Below, in pieces: positions 50,931-58,497 of a DNA stretch of 64,000 bases. Source of the stretch: Gordonibacter massiliensis (ex Traore et al. 2017) (GTDB lineage: Bacteria; Actinomycetota; Coriobacteriia; Coriobacteriales; Eggerthellaceae); the NCBI GenBank assembly GCA_900170005.1, contig LT827128.1:372001-436000 (forward strand), in the 5' to 3' direction. A model generated the notes under the pieces. The model ran no database searches. It was given only the letters and a program-made list of their open reading frames with translations, and was not told where the DNA came from. Numbering within the stretch: position 1 is the first letter of the stretch; the number at the start of each line of letters is the position of its first letter. Both the position numbers and the translations under genes were made by a program.

Positions 50931-51629
50931 ATGGACGATAGGGAGGCGAAGGGCCGGGCGGCGGCGTTGCGTGCGGAGGGGCTCGCGTTTCGGTACGCGC
51001 GCATCGACGTGTGGCGCGACGTGTCGTTCTCCCTCGAACCGGGAGAGGTCGCCTTCCTCACCGGGTCGAACGGTTCGGGAAAGTCCACGTTGCTGCGCTG
51101 CCTGGCGGGTTGGAGCACGCCGACCGAGGGGGAAGTGGAGCTGTTCGGCCGCCCGTTCGACGGCGCGGACCGCGCTGTGCGGCGGCGGGTGGCCTTCGTG
51201 CCCGACGTGCCGTCGTTCTACGACGACCTGACCGCCGCTGAGCACCTCCGCTTCGTGCTGGCTGCGAACCGCGCGGCCGACGCAGCCCCCGAGGCCGAAC
51301 GGCTGCTGGGGCTGCTCGGGTTGGCGGCGCACGGCGACCAGTTCCCGTCGTCGTACTCGCGCGGCATGCGCCAGAAGCTCGCGCTCGTGCTGGCGCTTGC
51401 GGCGAAGCCCGACCTGCTGCTGCTCGACGAGCCCTACGGGCCGCTCGACCCGGAGGCGTCGAAGCGCCTGAGCGCCCTTCTGAGCGAGGCGCGCGCCGGC
51501 GGCGCGGCGGTGCTCGCGAGCTGCCACCACGACGTGCCCGACCTGGAGCCCGACCTGCTGCTGCATCTGGACGGCGGCCGCCTGCGCGCGTCGCGGCCCC
51601 GCGGGGCGGGCGAGCGCGAGAGGGGCTGA
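50931..51629 (+). CDS. ABC transporter ATP-binding protein
   Basis: 232 residues. Walker A LTGSNGSGKST (about 40-50), signature YSRGMRQKL (SRGMRQ in place of LSGGQ), Walker B LLLLDEPYGPLD and switch His in ASCHHDVPD. This short form typifies lantibiotic/bacteriocin or CcmA-like exporters. GGAGGAG precedes the ATG. Permease follows 6 nt after the stop. Confidence 0.92.
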   Translation: MDDREAKGRAAALRAEGLAFRYARIDVWRDVSFSLEPGEVAFLTGSNGSGKSTLLRCLAGWSTPTEGEVELFGRPFDGADRAVRRRVAFVPDVPSFYDDLTAAEHLRFVLAANRAADAAPEAERLLGLLGLAAHGDQFPSSYSRGMRQKLALVLALAAKPDLLLLDEPYGPLDPEASKRLSALLSEARAGGAAVLASCHHDVPDLEPDLLLHLDGGRLRASRPRGAGERERG

Positions 51630-51635
51630 GCGGCC

Positions 51636-53156
51636 GTGGGCGACGTTCGGTTGCTTCTTTGGCTGCGCGTGCGGCACGCGCGGACGTTCCTCGTGCGGAC
51701 GATGCGCATCGTGGGCACCGACATCCAAAACGACCGCGGCCTGGGCGAGCGCGCCTACCAGCTGTACGCGGCCGCCGCGCTGCTGGTCGTGTGCGTGCTC
51801 ATGTGGTTCTGGGCGATCGACACCGTGGAGGGCGCGTTCGTCGCGCTGGGGCCCGCAGTGGCCGCCGCGCTCGTCCCGTTCGCCCTGGCGGTGCCGGCGG
51901 CCGTGTTCGCCGCCGTCGCCTTCAGCGGGCTGCGCGCCTCGCCGCTCAAGTTCTCGCATCCGGACGTCGCCTACCTCGCGGGCAGCTCCGTGCGCTCGGC
52001 CGCGCTCGCGGGCACGGCCTTCGCCGCGGCGGCGCTGGCGGGAGGCGTGCTCGCCGCGCTTGCGGGCTACCTGCTGGGCGCGGGGATGGCCGCGGCTCTG
52101 GGCGCGTTCGCCAGCCCGTTGGCCATCGCCTTCTGCGCGGCCCTGGCGGTTGCGGCTGCGATCGGGGGAGGATGGCTGGTCGGCCTGGCGCGCCTCGCCC
52201 TCCCGCGCGCGGTGCGCCGGCGCCGTGCGGGGCTCGCGGCGCTCGCGCTCGCAACCATGATCGTCGCGGGGTCGGCCGGCGTCCTGTCCGTCGCGGCCGC
52301 GCCCCTCGCGCTGGCCGAGCCCGGATCCGCCGCGTTCGCCTGCGCGGGCGCGGCCGTCCTCGTTGGCGCGGAGTCGGTCGGCCTCGCGCTGCTCGCGCGC
52401 CGCGCCGATATCGTGCGCGCGGTGGAGGACAGCTCGCTGTACGCCGACCTGCAACCCTTCGGGCCGTTCTCGCCGCTGGACCCCACGGTGGTGGGCGATT
52501 ACCGGCGCCGCTGCAAGCTGGCGCGCCGCGGTCCGCGCCTGCGGTTGCCCGCCGCGACGGGCCCCGGTGTCCTGCTGGCCCGCTCGGCGCTCACGATCGT
52601 GCGGCAGCATGAGGGGGTTCCCGACCTGCTCATGCTGGGCATCGTGGTGACGCCGTTCGGCGTGGTGGCGCTCACGGGCGCCCTCGGTCCCGTCGGGCTG
52701 CTGTTCTGGCTGGCGCTGTTGGTCGTCGCGCCGCAGGGCCGCCGCGAGGCCACCCGCGCCTTCCGCGACGACATGCGGGTTCGCCTCGTGCGCGACCGGC
52801 TTCCGTTCGGCACGCTGGCCCTGCTGGCGCTGGACTCACTGCCGGCGTTCGCCGTGGTCGCGCTGCTGTCGTGCGCCGTTGTGCCGTTCGCGATCCCCGC
52901 GGGCGCGTCGATGGGCGCCTCCCTCGCGCTTGCCGTGCTGCTGAACGCCGCCACGCTGCTCAGCTGCGGTTTGGACGCGGTGCGCCTGGGCGCGGGCGGG
53001 CTCCGGCCGTGGAGCGAGGGCGCGCTCGTCGCGCTCGCGGCGACGTGCGGGGCCCTGTCGTTCGCGCCTTCGCCCTGGCTGGCGGTCGCGGGCGCGGCGT
53101 TCGTGTGCCTGGCGGTGGCGTGGATGATTCGCGGCGGCGCCGAATGCGCGCGATAA
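51636..53156 (+). CDS. Large ABC-type permease, about 12 TM
   Basis: 506 residues from a GTG, with about twelve hydrophobic segments; the central cytoplasmic loop (about 265-315) contains EDSSLYADLQPFGPFSPLDPTVV. Ala/Val/Leu-rich with very high GC. Family is not recognised beyond ABC-exporter partner; paired with the ATPase at 50931. Start is uncertain because the AGGGG RBS is 12 nt away. Confidence 0.75.
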   Translation: MGDVRLLLWLRVRHARTFLVRTMRIVGTDIQNDRGLGERAYQLYAAAALLVVCVLMWFWAIDTVEGAFVALGPAVAAALVPFALAVPAAVFAAVAFSGLRASPLKFSHPDVAYLAGSSVRSAALAGTAFAAAALAGGVLAALAGYLLGAGMAAALGAFASPLAIAFCAALAVAAAIGGGWLVGLARLALPRAVRRRRAGLAALALATMIVAGSAGVLSVAAAPLALAEPGSAAFACAGAAVLVGAESVGLALLARRADIVRAVEDSSLYADLQPFGPFSPLDPTVVGDYRRRCKLARRGPRLRLPAATGPGVLLARSALTIVRQHEGVPDLLMLGIVVTPFGVVALTGALGPVGLLFWLALLVVAPQGRREATRAFRDDMRVRLVRDRLPFGTLALLALDSLPAFAVVALLSCAVVPFAIPAGASMGASLALAVLLNAATLLSCGLDAVRLGAGGLRPWSEGALVALAATCGALSFAPSPWLAVAGAAFVCLAVAWMIRGGAECAR

Positions 53157-53249
53157 AGGGCTTTCAACTCATATATTTCCGCAGGTCAACTTCATGAAAT
53201 ATAGCTGAAACTCCACGGTCTGTTCGCTTGCGGCGGCTGTCTCTTTATG

Positions 53250-53269
53250 CGAACATACGTTCCTATAAG
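53250..53269 (+). promoter_or_regulatory. LexA (SOS) box and -10 of the Y-family polymerase gene
   Basis: CGAACATACGTTC (53250-53262) fits the Gram-positive/actinobacterial LexA box CGAAC-N4-GTTCG except the last base. TATAAG (53264-53269) directly follows as a -10 element, so LexA would cover the promoter. Confidence 0.75.
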
Positions 53270-53331
53270 GAATGCGCGGCGCGCACGGCTGGAAGGCGGC
53301 GCGCTGGGAGGCGCGGAAAGCGGGCGAGGGC

Positions 53332-54849
53332 ATGGCGAAGGTCGATCGGGCGACAAGGGCGGGCCAGGCGGCGGGTGCGGATCGGGCGGAGAGCGCGGCG
53401 AGTGCCGACAGGGCGGCGTCGGGTTCGCCGATCCGGGCGGCCAAGGCCTTGGGACCCGCGTCCCTCTCCGCCCGCTCCGTCGCGACCGAGCCGCAGGGGG
53501 GCGGCTCGGTCGCGACGGAGCGGGCGGAGAGGGACGCGGGGCCCTATGCCGGCGCGGCGGCCGGACGCGCGGACGCCCGCGGTCGGCGGCGCGTGATCTT
53601 CCACTCGGACATGAACGCGTTCTACGCGAGCGCCGAGCAGGCCGAGCGGCCGGAGCTGCGCGGGGTGCCGCTCGTGGTGGGCGGACACGAGGAGCGCTGC
53701 CACGGCATCGTGCTGGCGAAGAGCGCGCAGGCGAAGGCGGCCGGCGTCGTGACGGGCGAGGCGCTGTGGCAGGCGCGCGAGAAATGCCCCGGCCTGGTGG
53801 TGGTCACGCCGCGCTACGACGTGTACCAGAAGTACTCGCGCTTGGCGCGCCGGATATACTACCAGTACACCGACCTCGTGGAGCCGTTCGGCCTCGACGA
53901 GGCGTGGCTCGACCTCACGGGCACGCTCGCGCTGTCCAGCCGCAGCGCGCTCGACGTGGCGCGCGAGATCAGCCAGCGCGTGAAGGACGAGCTGGGATGC
54001 ACGGTGTCCATCGGCGTGTCGTGGAACAAGGTGTTCGCCAAGTTCGGCAGCGACTACCGCAAGCCCGACGCCGTCACCGTCGTCGCGCCGGACAACTACC
54101 GCGATATCGTGTGGCCGGCTCCGGTGGGCGACCTTCTGTACGTGGGCTCCGCCACGCGGGCGAAGCTGCACTCGTCGGGCATCGACACCGTGGGCGATCT
54201 GGCCTGCGCGTCGCCCGAGCTGCTGCGCCGACGGCTGGGGAAGGTGGGCGGCATGCTGCGCACGTTCGCGCGCGGCGAGGACGCCACGCCGGTGAAGCCC
54301 TTCGACATGGCCCGGAACGAGGTGGACCGCACCGTGAAGAGCTTCGGCAACGGCCTGACCGCGCCGCACGACATCGCCTGCGAGGCCGACGCGCGGGCGC
54401 TCATCTGGCAGTTGGCGGAATCGGTGGCGCAGCGGCTGCGCGAGGCGCGGTTCCGCGCCCGCACGGTGTCCGTCGGCGTGCGCGACGCGGCCGACCTGTC
54501 TGGCTACGGGCGGCAGGTCACGCTGCCGCGCGCGACGAACGTGACGGGGCACATCGCGCGGGCGGCGTGGGACCTGCTCGCGGCGAACGAGCCGCTCGAC
54601 GACACGCGGCCTTTGCGCGGCTTGCACGTGCGCGCCTCGAACCTCGAGCCCATGGACGCGCCCCAGCAGTTGGAGCTGGCCTTCGACCCGCGGCGGCGCG
54701 CGCTGGAGGATTTGGACGAGGCGGTGGACGAGCTGCGCCGCCGCTTCGGCAACACGTGCATCCAGCGCGGCACGGAGCTTCTGGACGAGAGCCTGCTGGA
54801 TTTGGACGTCAAGCGCGACAACGTGGTGCACCCGGTGGGATGGTTCTAG
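53332..54849 (+). CDS. dinB: Y-family DNA polymerase (Pol IV / DinB-like)
   Basis: 505 residues from the ATG at 53332. The polymerase proper starts near residue 88 with RRVIFHSDMNAFYASAEQ (catalytic Asp in SDMNAF), then EPFGLDEAWLDLTG (catalytic Asp-Glu), SIGVSWNKVFAKFGSDYRKP, a thumb/HhH region and little finger; a clamp-binding QLELAF lies near residue 448. It performs error-prone translesion synthesis. The first ~87 residues are Ala/Arg/Gly low complexity and contain a 40-bp perfect inverted repeat; translation could instead begin at the GTG at 53593, leaving the hairpin untranslated. LexA box upstream implies SOS control. Confidence 0.88.
   Translation: MAKVDRATRAGQAAGADRAESAASADRAASGSPIRAAKALGPASLSARSVATEPQGGGSVATERAERDAGPYAGAAAGRADARGRRRVIFHSDMNAFYASAEQAERPELRGVPLVVGGHEERCHGIVLAKSAQAKAAGVVTGEALWQAREKCPGLVVVTPRYDVYQKYSRLARRIYYQYTDLVEPFGLDEAWLDLTGTLALSSRSALDVAREISQRVKDELGCTVSIGVSWNKVFAKFGSDYRKPDAVTVVAPDNYRDIVWPAPVGDLLYVGSATRAKLHSSGIDTVGDLACASPELLRRRLGKVGGMLRTFARGEDATPVKPFDMARNEVDRTVKSFGNGLTAPHDIACEADARALIWQLAESVAQRLREARFRARTVSVGVRDAADLSGYGRQVTLPRATNVTGHIARAAWDLLAANEPLDDTRPLRGLHVRASNLEPMDAPQQLELAFDPRRRALEDLDEAVDELRRRFGNTCIQRGTELLDESLLDLDVKRDNVVHPVGWF
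53455..53540. repeat. 40-bp perfect inverted repeat with 6-nt loop
   Basis: 53455-53494 is the exact reverse complement of 53501-53540 around AGGGGG. The RNA would form an exceptionally stable hairpin between the SOS promoter and the conserved polymerase domain. Either it is in the low-complexity N-terminal coding part or in the 5' leader. Confidence 0.95.
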
Positions 54850-54921
54850 GTTCCGGCGCCACGGCTGCTCTCGCTGGCTTACCGCGCCAACCGGGGCGGC
54901 GTCAGGCGCCCAAGGCGTCAA

Positions 54922-55083
54922 CGCGCGAAAACCGCCGGAATGTTGCATCCGATTGGTTGCTGCGCGATCTTGGCAAACTGCGACCTGCGCAAACGCACGT
55001 GGATTCGCGCGTCGTGGGGCGAGAAGAGGCCGTTGCGAGCATTTCGTGGACCCGGTGCGCAACATTCCGGCGGTTTTCGCGCG
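54922..55083. repeat. Inverted-repeat element with 25-bp arms
   Basis: 54922-54946 and 55059-55083 are exact reverse complements (arm starts CGCGCGAAAACCGCCGGAAT). About 110 nt interior without a gene. Same layout as 47828-47950: an inverted-repeat unit right before a GTCATCCTGAGC-type element. Confidence 0.75.
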
Positions 55084-55095
55084 AAAAGCGGGTTT

Positions 55096-55478
55096 TCCAC
55101 TGTTGAACCAACATTGCCATGCACCCGGCCGGGTTGTCATCCCAGACACCGGCCAGGCTGTCATCCTGAGCATGCAACAGTCCAGCGGACTGTTGCGCTC
55201 CCGAGTACGCGGAGCGGGCGCAGGGAGGCATCGCGAAGCGATGGGCGGCGCGAGCCGCCGGAGCCGAAGGATCCCGCGCGGCGCCAGCCGTGACGCCTCC
55301 GGCTGGCGCCGCGGGATCCTTCGGCTGCGCTCACTGTGTTCGCTTCGCCCATAGGATGACAGAAGGGCGGGACCTTGCGTTCCGTTCGGGGTGACAGAAG
55401 GGCGGTGCCTCTGCGCTCCGCTCGTTCAGGATGGCAACGCGCCGGCTTGCGGAATGTCGGTGGCGGTTTGGCAGCGGA
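55096..55478. repeat. Second, diverged copy of the GTCATCCTGAGC-type element
   Basis: About 383 bp. Ends resemble the terminal repeats of the 47961-48166 element (TCCACTGTTGAACCAACATTG at left; TTTGGCAGCGGA at right). Contains GTCATCCTGAGC, GAAGGATCCCGCGCGGCGCCAG and its complement, and several GGATGACA half-motifs. No gene. No target duplication was recognised. Confidence 0.65.
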
Positions 55479-55578
55479 ACGGGTTTGAAGGGGCAGGGCG
55501 AGGAGGCGGGGCGCGGGGTTCGTTGCTCGCGCTTGTCGGGATGTTCGAGGCGGCGAACCGCAAGGGAGGGAGGACGGT

Positions 55579-55983
55579 ATGGTGCGGGGCATTGCGGGCA
55601 GGCGGAAGCGCTACGTGGAGGTGGAAGTGGAATTCCTGACGGACGGGCTTGTCGTGCCGCGCGCCGTGATCTGGCACGACGGACGGCGCTTCCCCGTGCG
55701 GGCCGTGCTGGGCCGCCGTCGGTGCGCTTCGCTCAAGGTGGGCGGCGAGGGCGTGCGCTACGACGTGGTCGTGGGACGTTCCCGCACGTTCCTGTTCCAC
55801 GAGGATCCGCGCTGGTTCGTGGAGGAGATCGTGCCCGAGACTGCGCCCGACGACGGGTCCGGTGCGTGGGGCGACGCGGCGGACGCCGTCGACGCGGCTG
55901 CATACGGGGCGTGCGGGATGCGAGCGGGCGGCGGGTCGGCGGGCGATCGCGCCGACCTCGCGGCGCCTTATCCGCTAGAATGA
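55579..55983 (+). CDS. DUF6504-like protein downstream of the Y-family polymerase
   Basis: 134 residues. KRYVEVEVEFLTDGLVVPRAVIWHDGRRFPVRAVLG and a FLFHEDPRWFVEEIVPE end match the product at 25878 and resemble DUF6504, a small domain linked to ImuB/DnaE2 mutagenesis loci in Actinobacteria. Tail of ~40 residues is Gly/Ala/Asp-rich. RBS GGGAGGGAGGA. The polymerase gene is 730 bp upstream with mobile repeats between, so an ancestral link may have been broken by insertion (inference). Confidence 0.6.
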   Translation: MVRGIAGRRKRYVEVEVEFLTDGLVVPRAVIWHDGRRFPVRAVLGRRRCASLKVGGEGVRYDVVVGRSRTFLFHEDPRWFVEEIVPETAPDDGSGAWGDAADAVDAAAYGACGMRAGGGSAGDRADLAAPYPLE

Positions 55984-56149
55984 GCCGATGGCAACGGGTG
56001 CCGGCGCGGGCGGCGCCTGCCCGCGGACGTGCGCTTCTTGCCGGGCGTGCGCGAGGCTGATGACGCGCACCCGCGTGCGGAGAGCTTGCCGAAGACGGAC
56101 GAACGCCGTCGCCGGGTGGGACGTCCGACGGCGCAGGGAGGAAGCGGAC

Positions 56150-57220
56150 ATGGACATCGAGATAACGGAGGCGCGGGAGCGCACGCCGGAGCTGGTCGAG
56201 GAGCTCGTACGGGTGTGGGAGCGCTCGGTGCGCGCGACGCACGATTTCCTCACCGAGGAGGACGTGGTCGGCATCCTGCCCCATGTGCCCGGCGCGCTGC
56301 TCGCTGACGAGCGGTTGGCCGTGGCCTGGGAGGACGGCCGTCCCGTCGCGTTCGCGGGCGCCCAAGGCGGCAAACTGGAGAAGCTGTTCTGCGCTCCCGA
56401 GGCGCGCGGCCGCGGCGTGGGTCGCGCGCTGCTCGCTTACGCGGTGGAGCGGTGGGACGTGCACCGCCTCGACTGTAACGAGCAGAATCCCCAGGCGCAA
56501 GGCTTCTACGAGCACGAAGGGTTCGCTGTGGCGGGCCGTTCGGCCACCGACGGCGGCGGGCGTCCGTTCCCGCTGCTGCACATGGAGCGCACGGACGGCA
56601 TCCGCGCGCAGATGGGGTCGGGGGAGTGGTTCGACGCCGCCGCGCCCGAGCTCGAGGTCGATCGCAACCGGGCGCGCGCCATCATGCGGCGCTTCAACGT
56701 CGAAGCCGACCTGTCCGAGGAGGAGCGACGGGAACTTCTGGGCGGTCTTCTGGGATCGTTCGGGGAGGACGCCGTCCTCTCGGTTGGCGCGCAGGTTGAC
56801 TACGGCTACCGCATCTTCGTGGGGGCTGGTTGCTTCTTCAATTTCAACTGCACGTTTTTGGACGGCGCGGCCATCACGTTCGGCCGCGACGTGTGGGTGG
56901 GGCCAAGCTGCACGTTCTGCACGCCGCTGCATCCGCTGCTGGGTCGCGAGCGCGCTATGCGCAAGGACGACGAAGGCGCGCGGCATCTTTGGGAGCGCAA
57001 CCTGCCCATCACGGTGGGCGACGACGTGTGGATCGCGGCGAACGTCACGGTGAACCCCGGCGTGACCATCGGCGACGGGGCCGTCATCGGCTCGGGCAGC
57101 GTGGTGACGAAGGACATCCCGCCCCGCACGCTGGCCTACGGCAGCCCCTGCCGCCCCGTCCGTTCGATCACCGAGGCCGACAGCGTCGCCGCCGAGCTGA
57201 TCGAGGCCGGCATGGCCTGA
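56150..57220 (+). CDS. Fused GNAT acetyltransferase and hexapeptide (maltose-type) O-acetyltransferase
   Basis: 356 residues. Residues 1-145 are a GNAT domain (EKLFCAPEARGRGVGRALLAYAVE holds the acetyl-CoA loop RGRGVG). Residues 155-356 are a left-handed beta-helix sugar O-acetyltransferase: MGSGEWFDAAAPELEVDR is the Mac N-terminus, and YRIFVGAGCFFNFNCTFLDGAAITFG, CTPLHPLLGRERA and DDVWIAANVTVNPGVTIGDGAVIGSGSVV the hexapeptide repeats with catalytic His in PLHP. The two halves are usually separate genes. RBS GGGAGGAAG. Confidence 0.85.
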   Translation: MDIEITEARERTPELVEELVRVWERSVRATHDFLTEEDVVGILPHVPGALLADERLAVAWEDGRPVAFAGAQGGKLEKLFCAPEARGRGVGRALLAYAVERWDVHRLDCNEQNPQAQGFYEHEGFAVAGRSATDGGGRPFPLLHMERTDGIRAQMGSGEWFDAAAPELEVDRNRARAIMRRFNVEADLSEEERRELLGGLLGSFGEDAVLSVGAQVDYGYRIFVGAGCFFNFNCTFLDGAAITFGRDVWVGPSCTFCTPLHPLLGRERAMRKDDEGARHLWERNLPITVGDDVWIAANVTVNPGVTIGDGAVIGSGSVVTKDIPPRTLAYGSPCRPVRSITEADSVAAELIEAGMA

Positions 57221-57297
57221 CGCGCTCGAGCGCGGTCGAATGCAATTTCGAAACCGATGCGGGCGGTTGCGTCTCCGTTCCTTCGGCTGAACTCTCT

Positions 57298-57328
57298 ATT
57301 GAACAACGTTTATTGACGTATGTTCAAT
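57298..57328. promoter_or_regulatory. TetR operator/promoter region
   Basis: ATTGAAC (57298-57304) and GTTCAAT (57322-57328) form a dyad around a TTGACG box. The segment ATTGAACAACGTT recurs in reverse complement (AACGTTGTTCAAT) just before the methyltransferase gene at 58498. Confidence 0.6.
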
Positions 57329-57350
57329 AGTATGTCAGAATGCTCTCGGC

Positions 57351-57404
57351 GGGACGTGCGGGACGTGCGGGACGTGCGGGACGTGCGGGACGTGCGGGAC
57401 ACGC
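57351..57404. repeat. 9-bp tandem repeat, five perfect copies plus one variant
   Basis: GGGACGTGC is repeated at 57351, 57360, 57369, 57378 and 57387, then GGGACACGC at 57396. It lies in the leader between the operator and the TetR start codon; in one frame it would read (GRA)n. Copy number is prone to change. Confidence 0.9.
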
Positions 57405-57537
57405 GGGACTGCGGGACGGTCGGCTGGACGATGCACGGAGCGGTTTGCCGAACGCCCGGCAGCGGCCGACGAACCGCCCGTTATACGTGCGGCGAGGCGG
57501 TCCGGGAAACGATCGCGAAAAAAGGAGGACGGTGCAG

Positions 57538-58119
57538 GTGGTTCGCACGGTGAAAGATCCGGAAGAGCGGCGTCTCGAGATACTCGACACGGCCATGCGC
57601 CTGTTCGTGGAGCGCGGCTACGACGCGGTTTCCATGCGCGACATCGCGCGGGCGGCCGACGTCACGCCGGGGCTCGCGTACCACTACTTCGACTCGAAGC
57701 AGAAGCTGTTCGCCGCCGCGCTCGAAGCGTATGCTGCCGAATGCACGGAGGGATTCCTGCATATCCTCGATGACGGGCAGCTGACCTTGGCCGACAAGAT
57801 GGACGCGCTGTTCGCCGCCGTGGCCGACGAGGAGGGCCTGCGCTACCACGATTTCTTCCACGCCGAGGGCAACCGCGCGTTCCACGAGCAGCTCTCGTTC
57901 GCGCTGTGCGAGCGGATGTACCCGCATCTGCTGGCCGCCGTCAAGGCCGAGGCGCGCCGCCGCGGGGCAGTGGTGCGCGATCCCGAAGTGCTCGTCAACT
58001 TCATAACGTACGGCCAGTTGGGGCTCATGTCCGATCGGAGCATGCCCGATCCCCGCAAGCTCGAGCTGATCCGGAACTACGTGGAGGTGCTGATGGAGTC
58101 GCAAACCGAGCCCGCATGA
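57538..58119 (+). CDS. TetR-family regulator
   Basis: 193 residues from a GTG with AAGGAGG at 9 nt; another GTG two codons earlier is closer to the RBS. HTH at 8-60 (ERRLEILDTAMRLFVERGYDAVSMRDIARAADVTPGLAYHYFDSKQKLF). The C-terminal ligand domain is unclassified. A longer frame would translate the 9-bp repeat tract as an Arg/Ala/Gly run and is rejected. Probably controls itself and the methyltransferase at 58498 via the shared half-site. Confidence 0.88.
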   Translation: MVRTVKDPEERRLEILDTAMRLFVERGYDAVSMRDIARAADVTPGLAYHYFDSKQKLFAAALEAYAAECTEGFLHILDDGQLTLADKMDALFAAVADEEGLRYHDFFHAEGNRAFHEQLSFALCERMYPHLLAAVKAEARRRGAVVRDPEVLVNFITYGQLGLMSDRSMPDPRKLELIRNYVEVLMESQTEPA

Positions 58120-58245
58120 ACGTGCGCCGCGAGAAGCGAAAGAAGCGCCCGCGGGCGGCCGGGAAAGCGAGAAGCGAGTGAGGGACGAGCGAGAAACGAG
58201 CGACAAAAGATGAAAACTATTTCACGGATGAAGCGTGCAGGCGGG

Positions 58246-58275
58246 TACATGAAAAAACGGTACATGAAAAAACGG
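58246..58275. repeat. 15-bp tandem duplication
   Basis: TACATGAAAAAACGG twice in a row (58246-58260, 58261-58275), in the gene-free stretch before parS. Confidence 0.9.
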
Positions 58276-58295
58276 GTAGTCAAACAGCGAACAAG

Positions 58296-58311
58296 TGTTT
58301 CACGTGAAACA
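58296..58311. other. parS: parS centromere-like site (ParB binding)
   Basis: TGTTTCACGTGAAACA is the exact 16-bp ParB-binding palindrome conserved across bacteria. It sits in non-coding DNA (58120-58497) with no other function visible. parS sites are usually origin-proximal. Confidence 0.88.
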
Positions 58312-58430
58312 CCCAGCCCGATAATCGTGTCGGGTGGAGCGACCGTGTGGGTTCGACTCGCGCACGGACGATGGTGCGCGCAGGCAGAGTCGTGCACCGC
58401 ATTGCGCGCGAACGACTGAGCGAATAGGCA

Positions 58431-58455
58431 GCCCCGTCCCAAACGGGGCATTTTT
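58431..58455 (+). terminator. Rho-independent terminator
   Basis: GCCCCGT (58431-58437) pairs with ACGGGGC (58443-58449) around CCCAA, followed by ATTTTT. It ends the TetR transcript or a short RNA from the 58120-58430 stretch, which has no convincing gene. Confidence 0.8.
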
Positions 58456-58468
58456 CGAACCTGTTATT

Positions 58469-58482
58469 AAACGTTGTTCAAT
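58469..58482. promoter_or_regulatory. Half-operator before the methyltransferase gene
   Basis: AACGTTGTTCAAT, between the 58431 terminator and the RBS, is the reverse complement of the left half of the TetR operator (57298-57310). Confidence 0.5.
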
Positions 58483-58497
58483 GAAAAGGAGGCCGAC

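Noticed and set aside
53272-53331. Upstream ATG for the Y-family polymerase at 53272
   Set aside because: It lies only 3 nt after the likely -10 box, at or before the transcription start, so it cannot be translated from this promoter.
57340-57537. N-terminal extension of the TetR protein through the 9-bp repeats
   Set aside because: Would give an artificial Arg-Ala-Gly run with no RBS; a strong AAGGAGG stands before the GTG codons at 57532/57538.
58330-58375. tRNA-like T-arm (GGGTTCGACTC)
   Set aside because: Stem pairing and the remaining arms needed for a tRNA are missing; chance or a decayed fragment.
58210-58419. 69-aa frame covering parS
   Set aside because: No RBS, no family resemblance, and parS plus tandem repeat explain the sequence.
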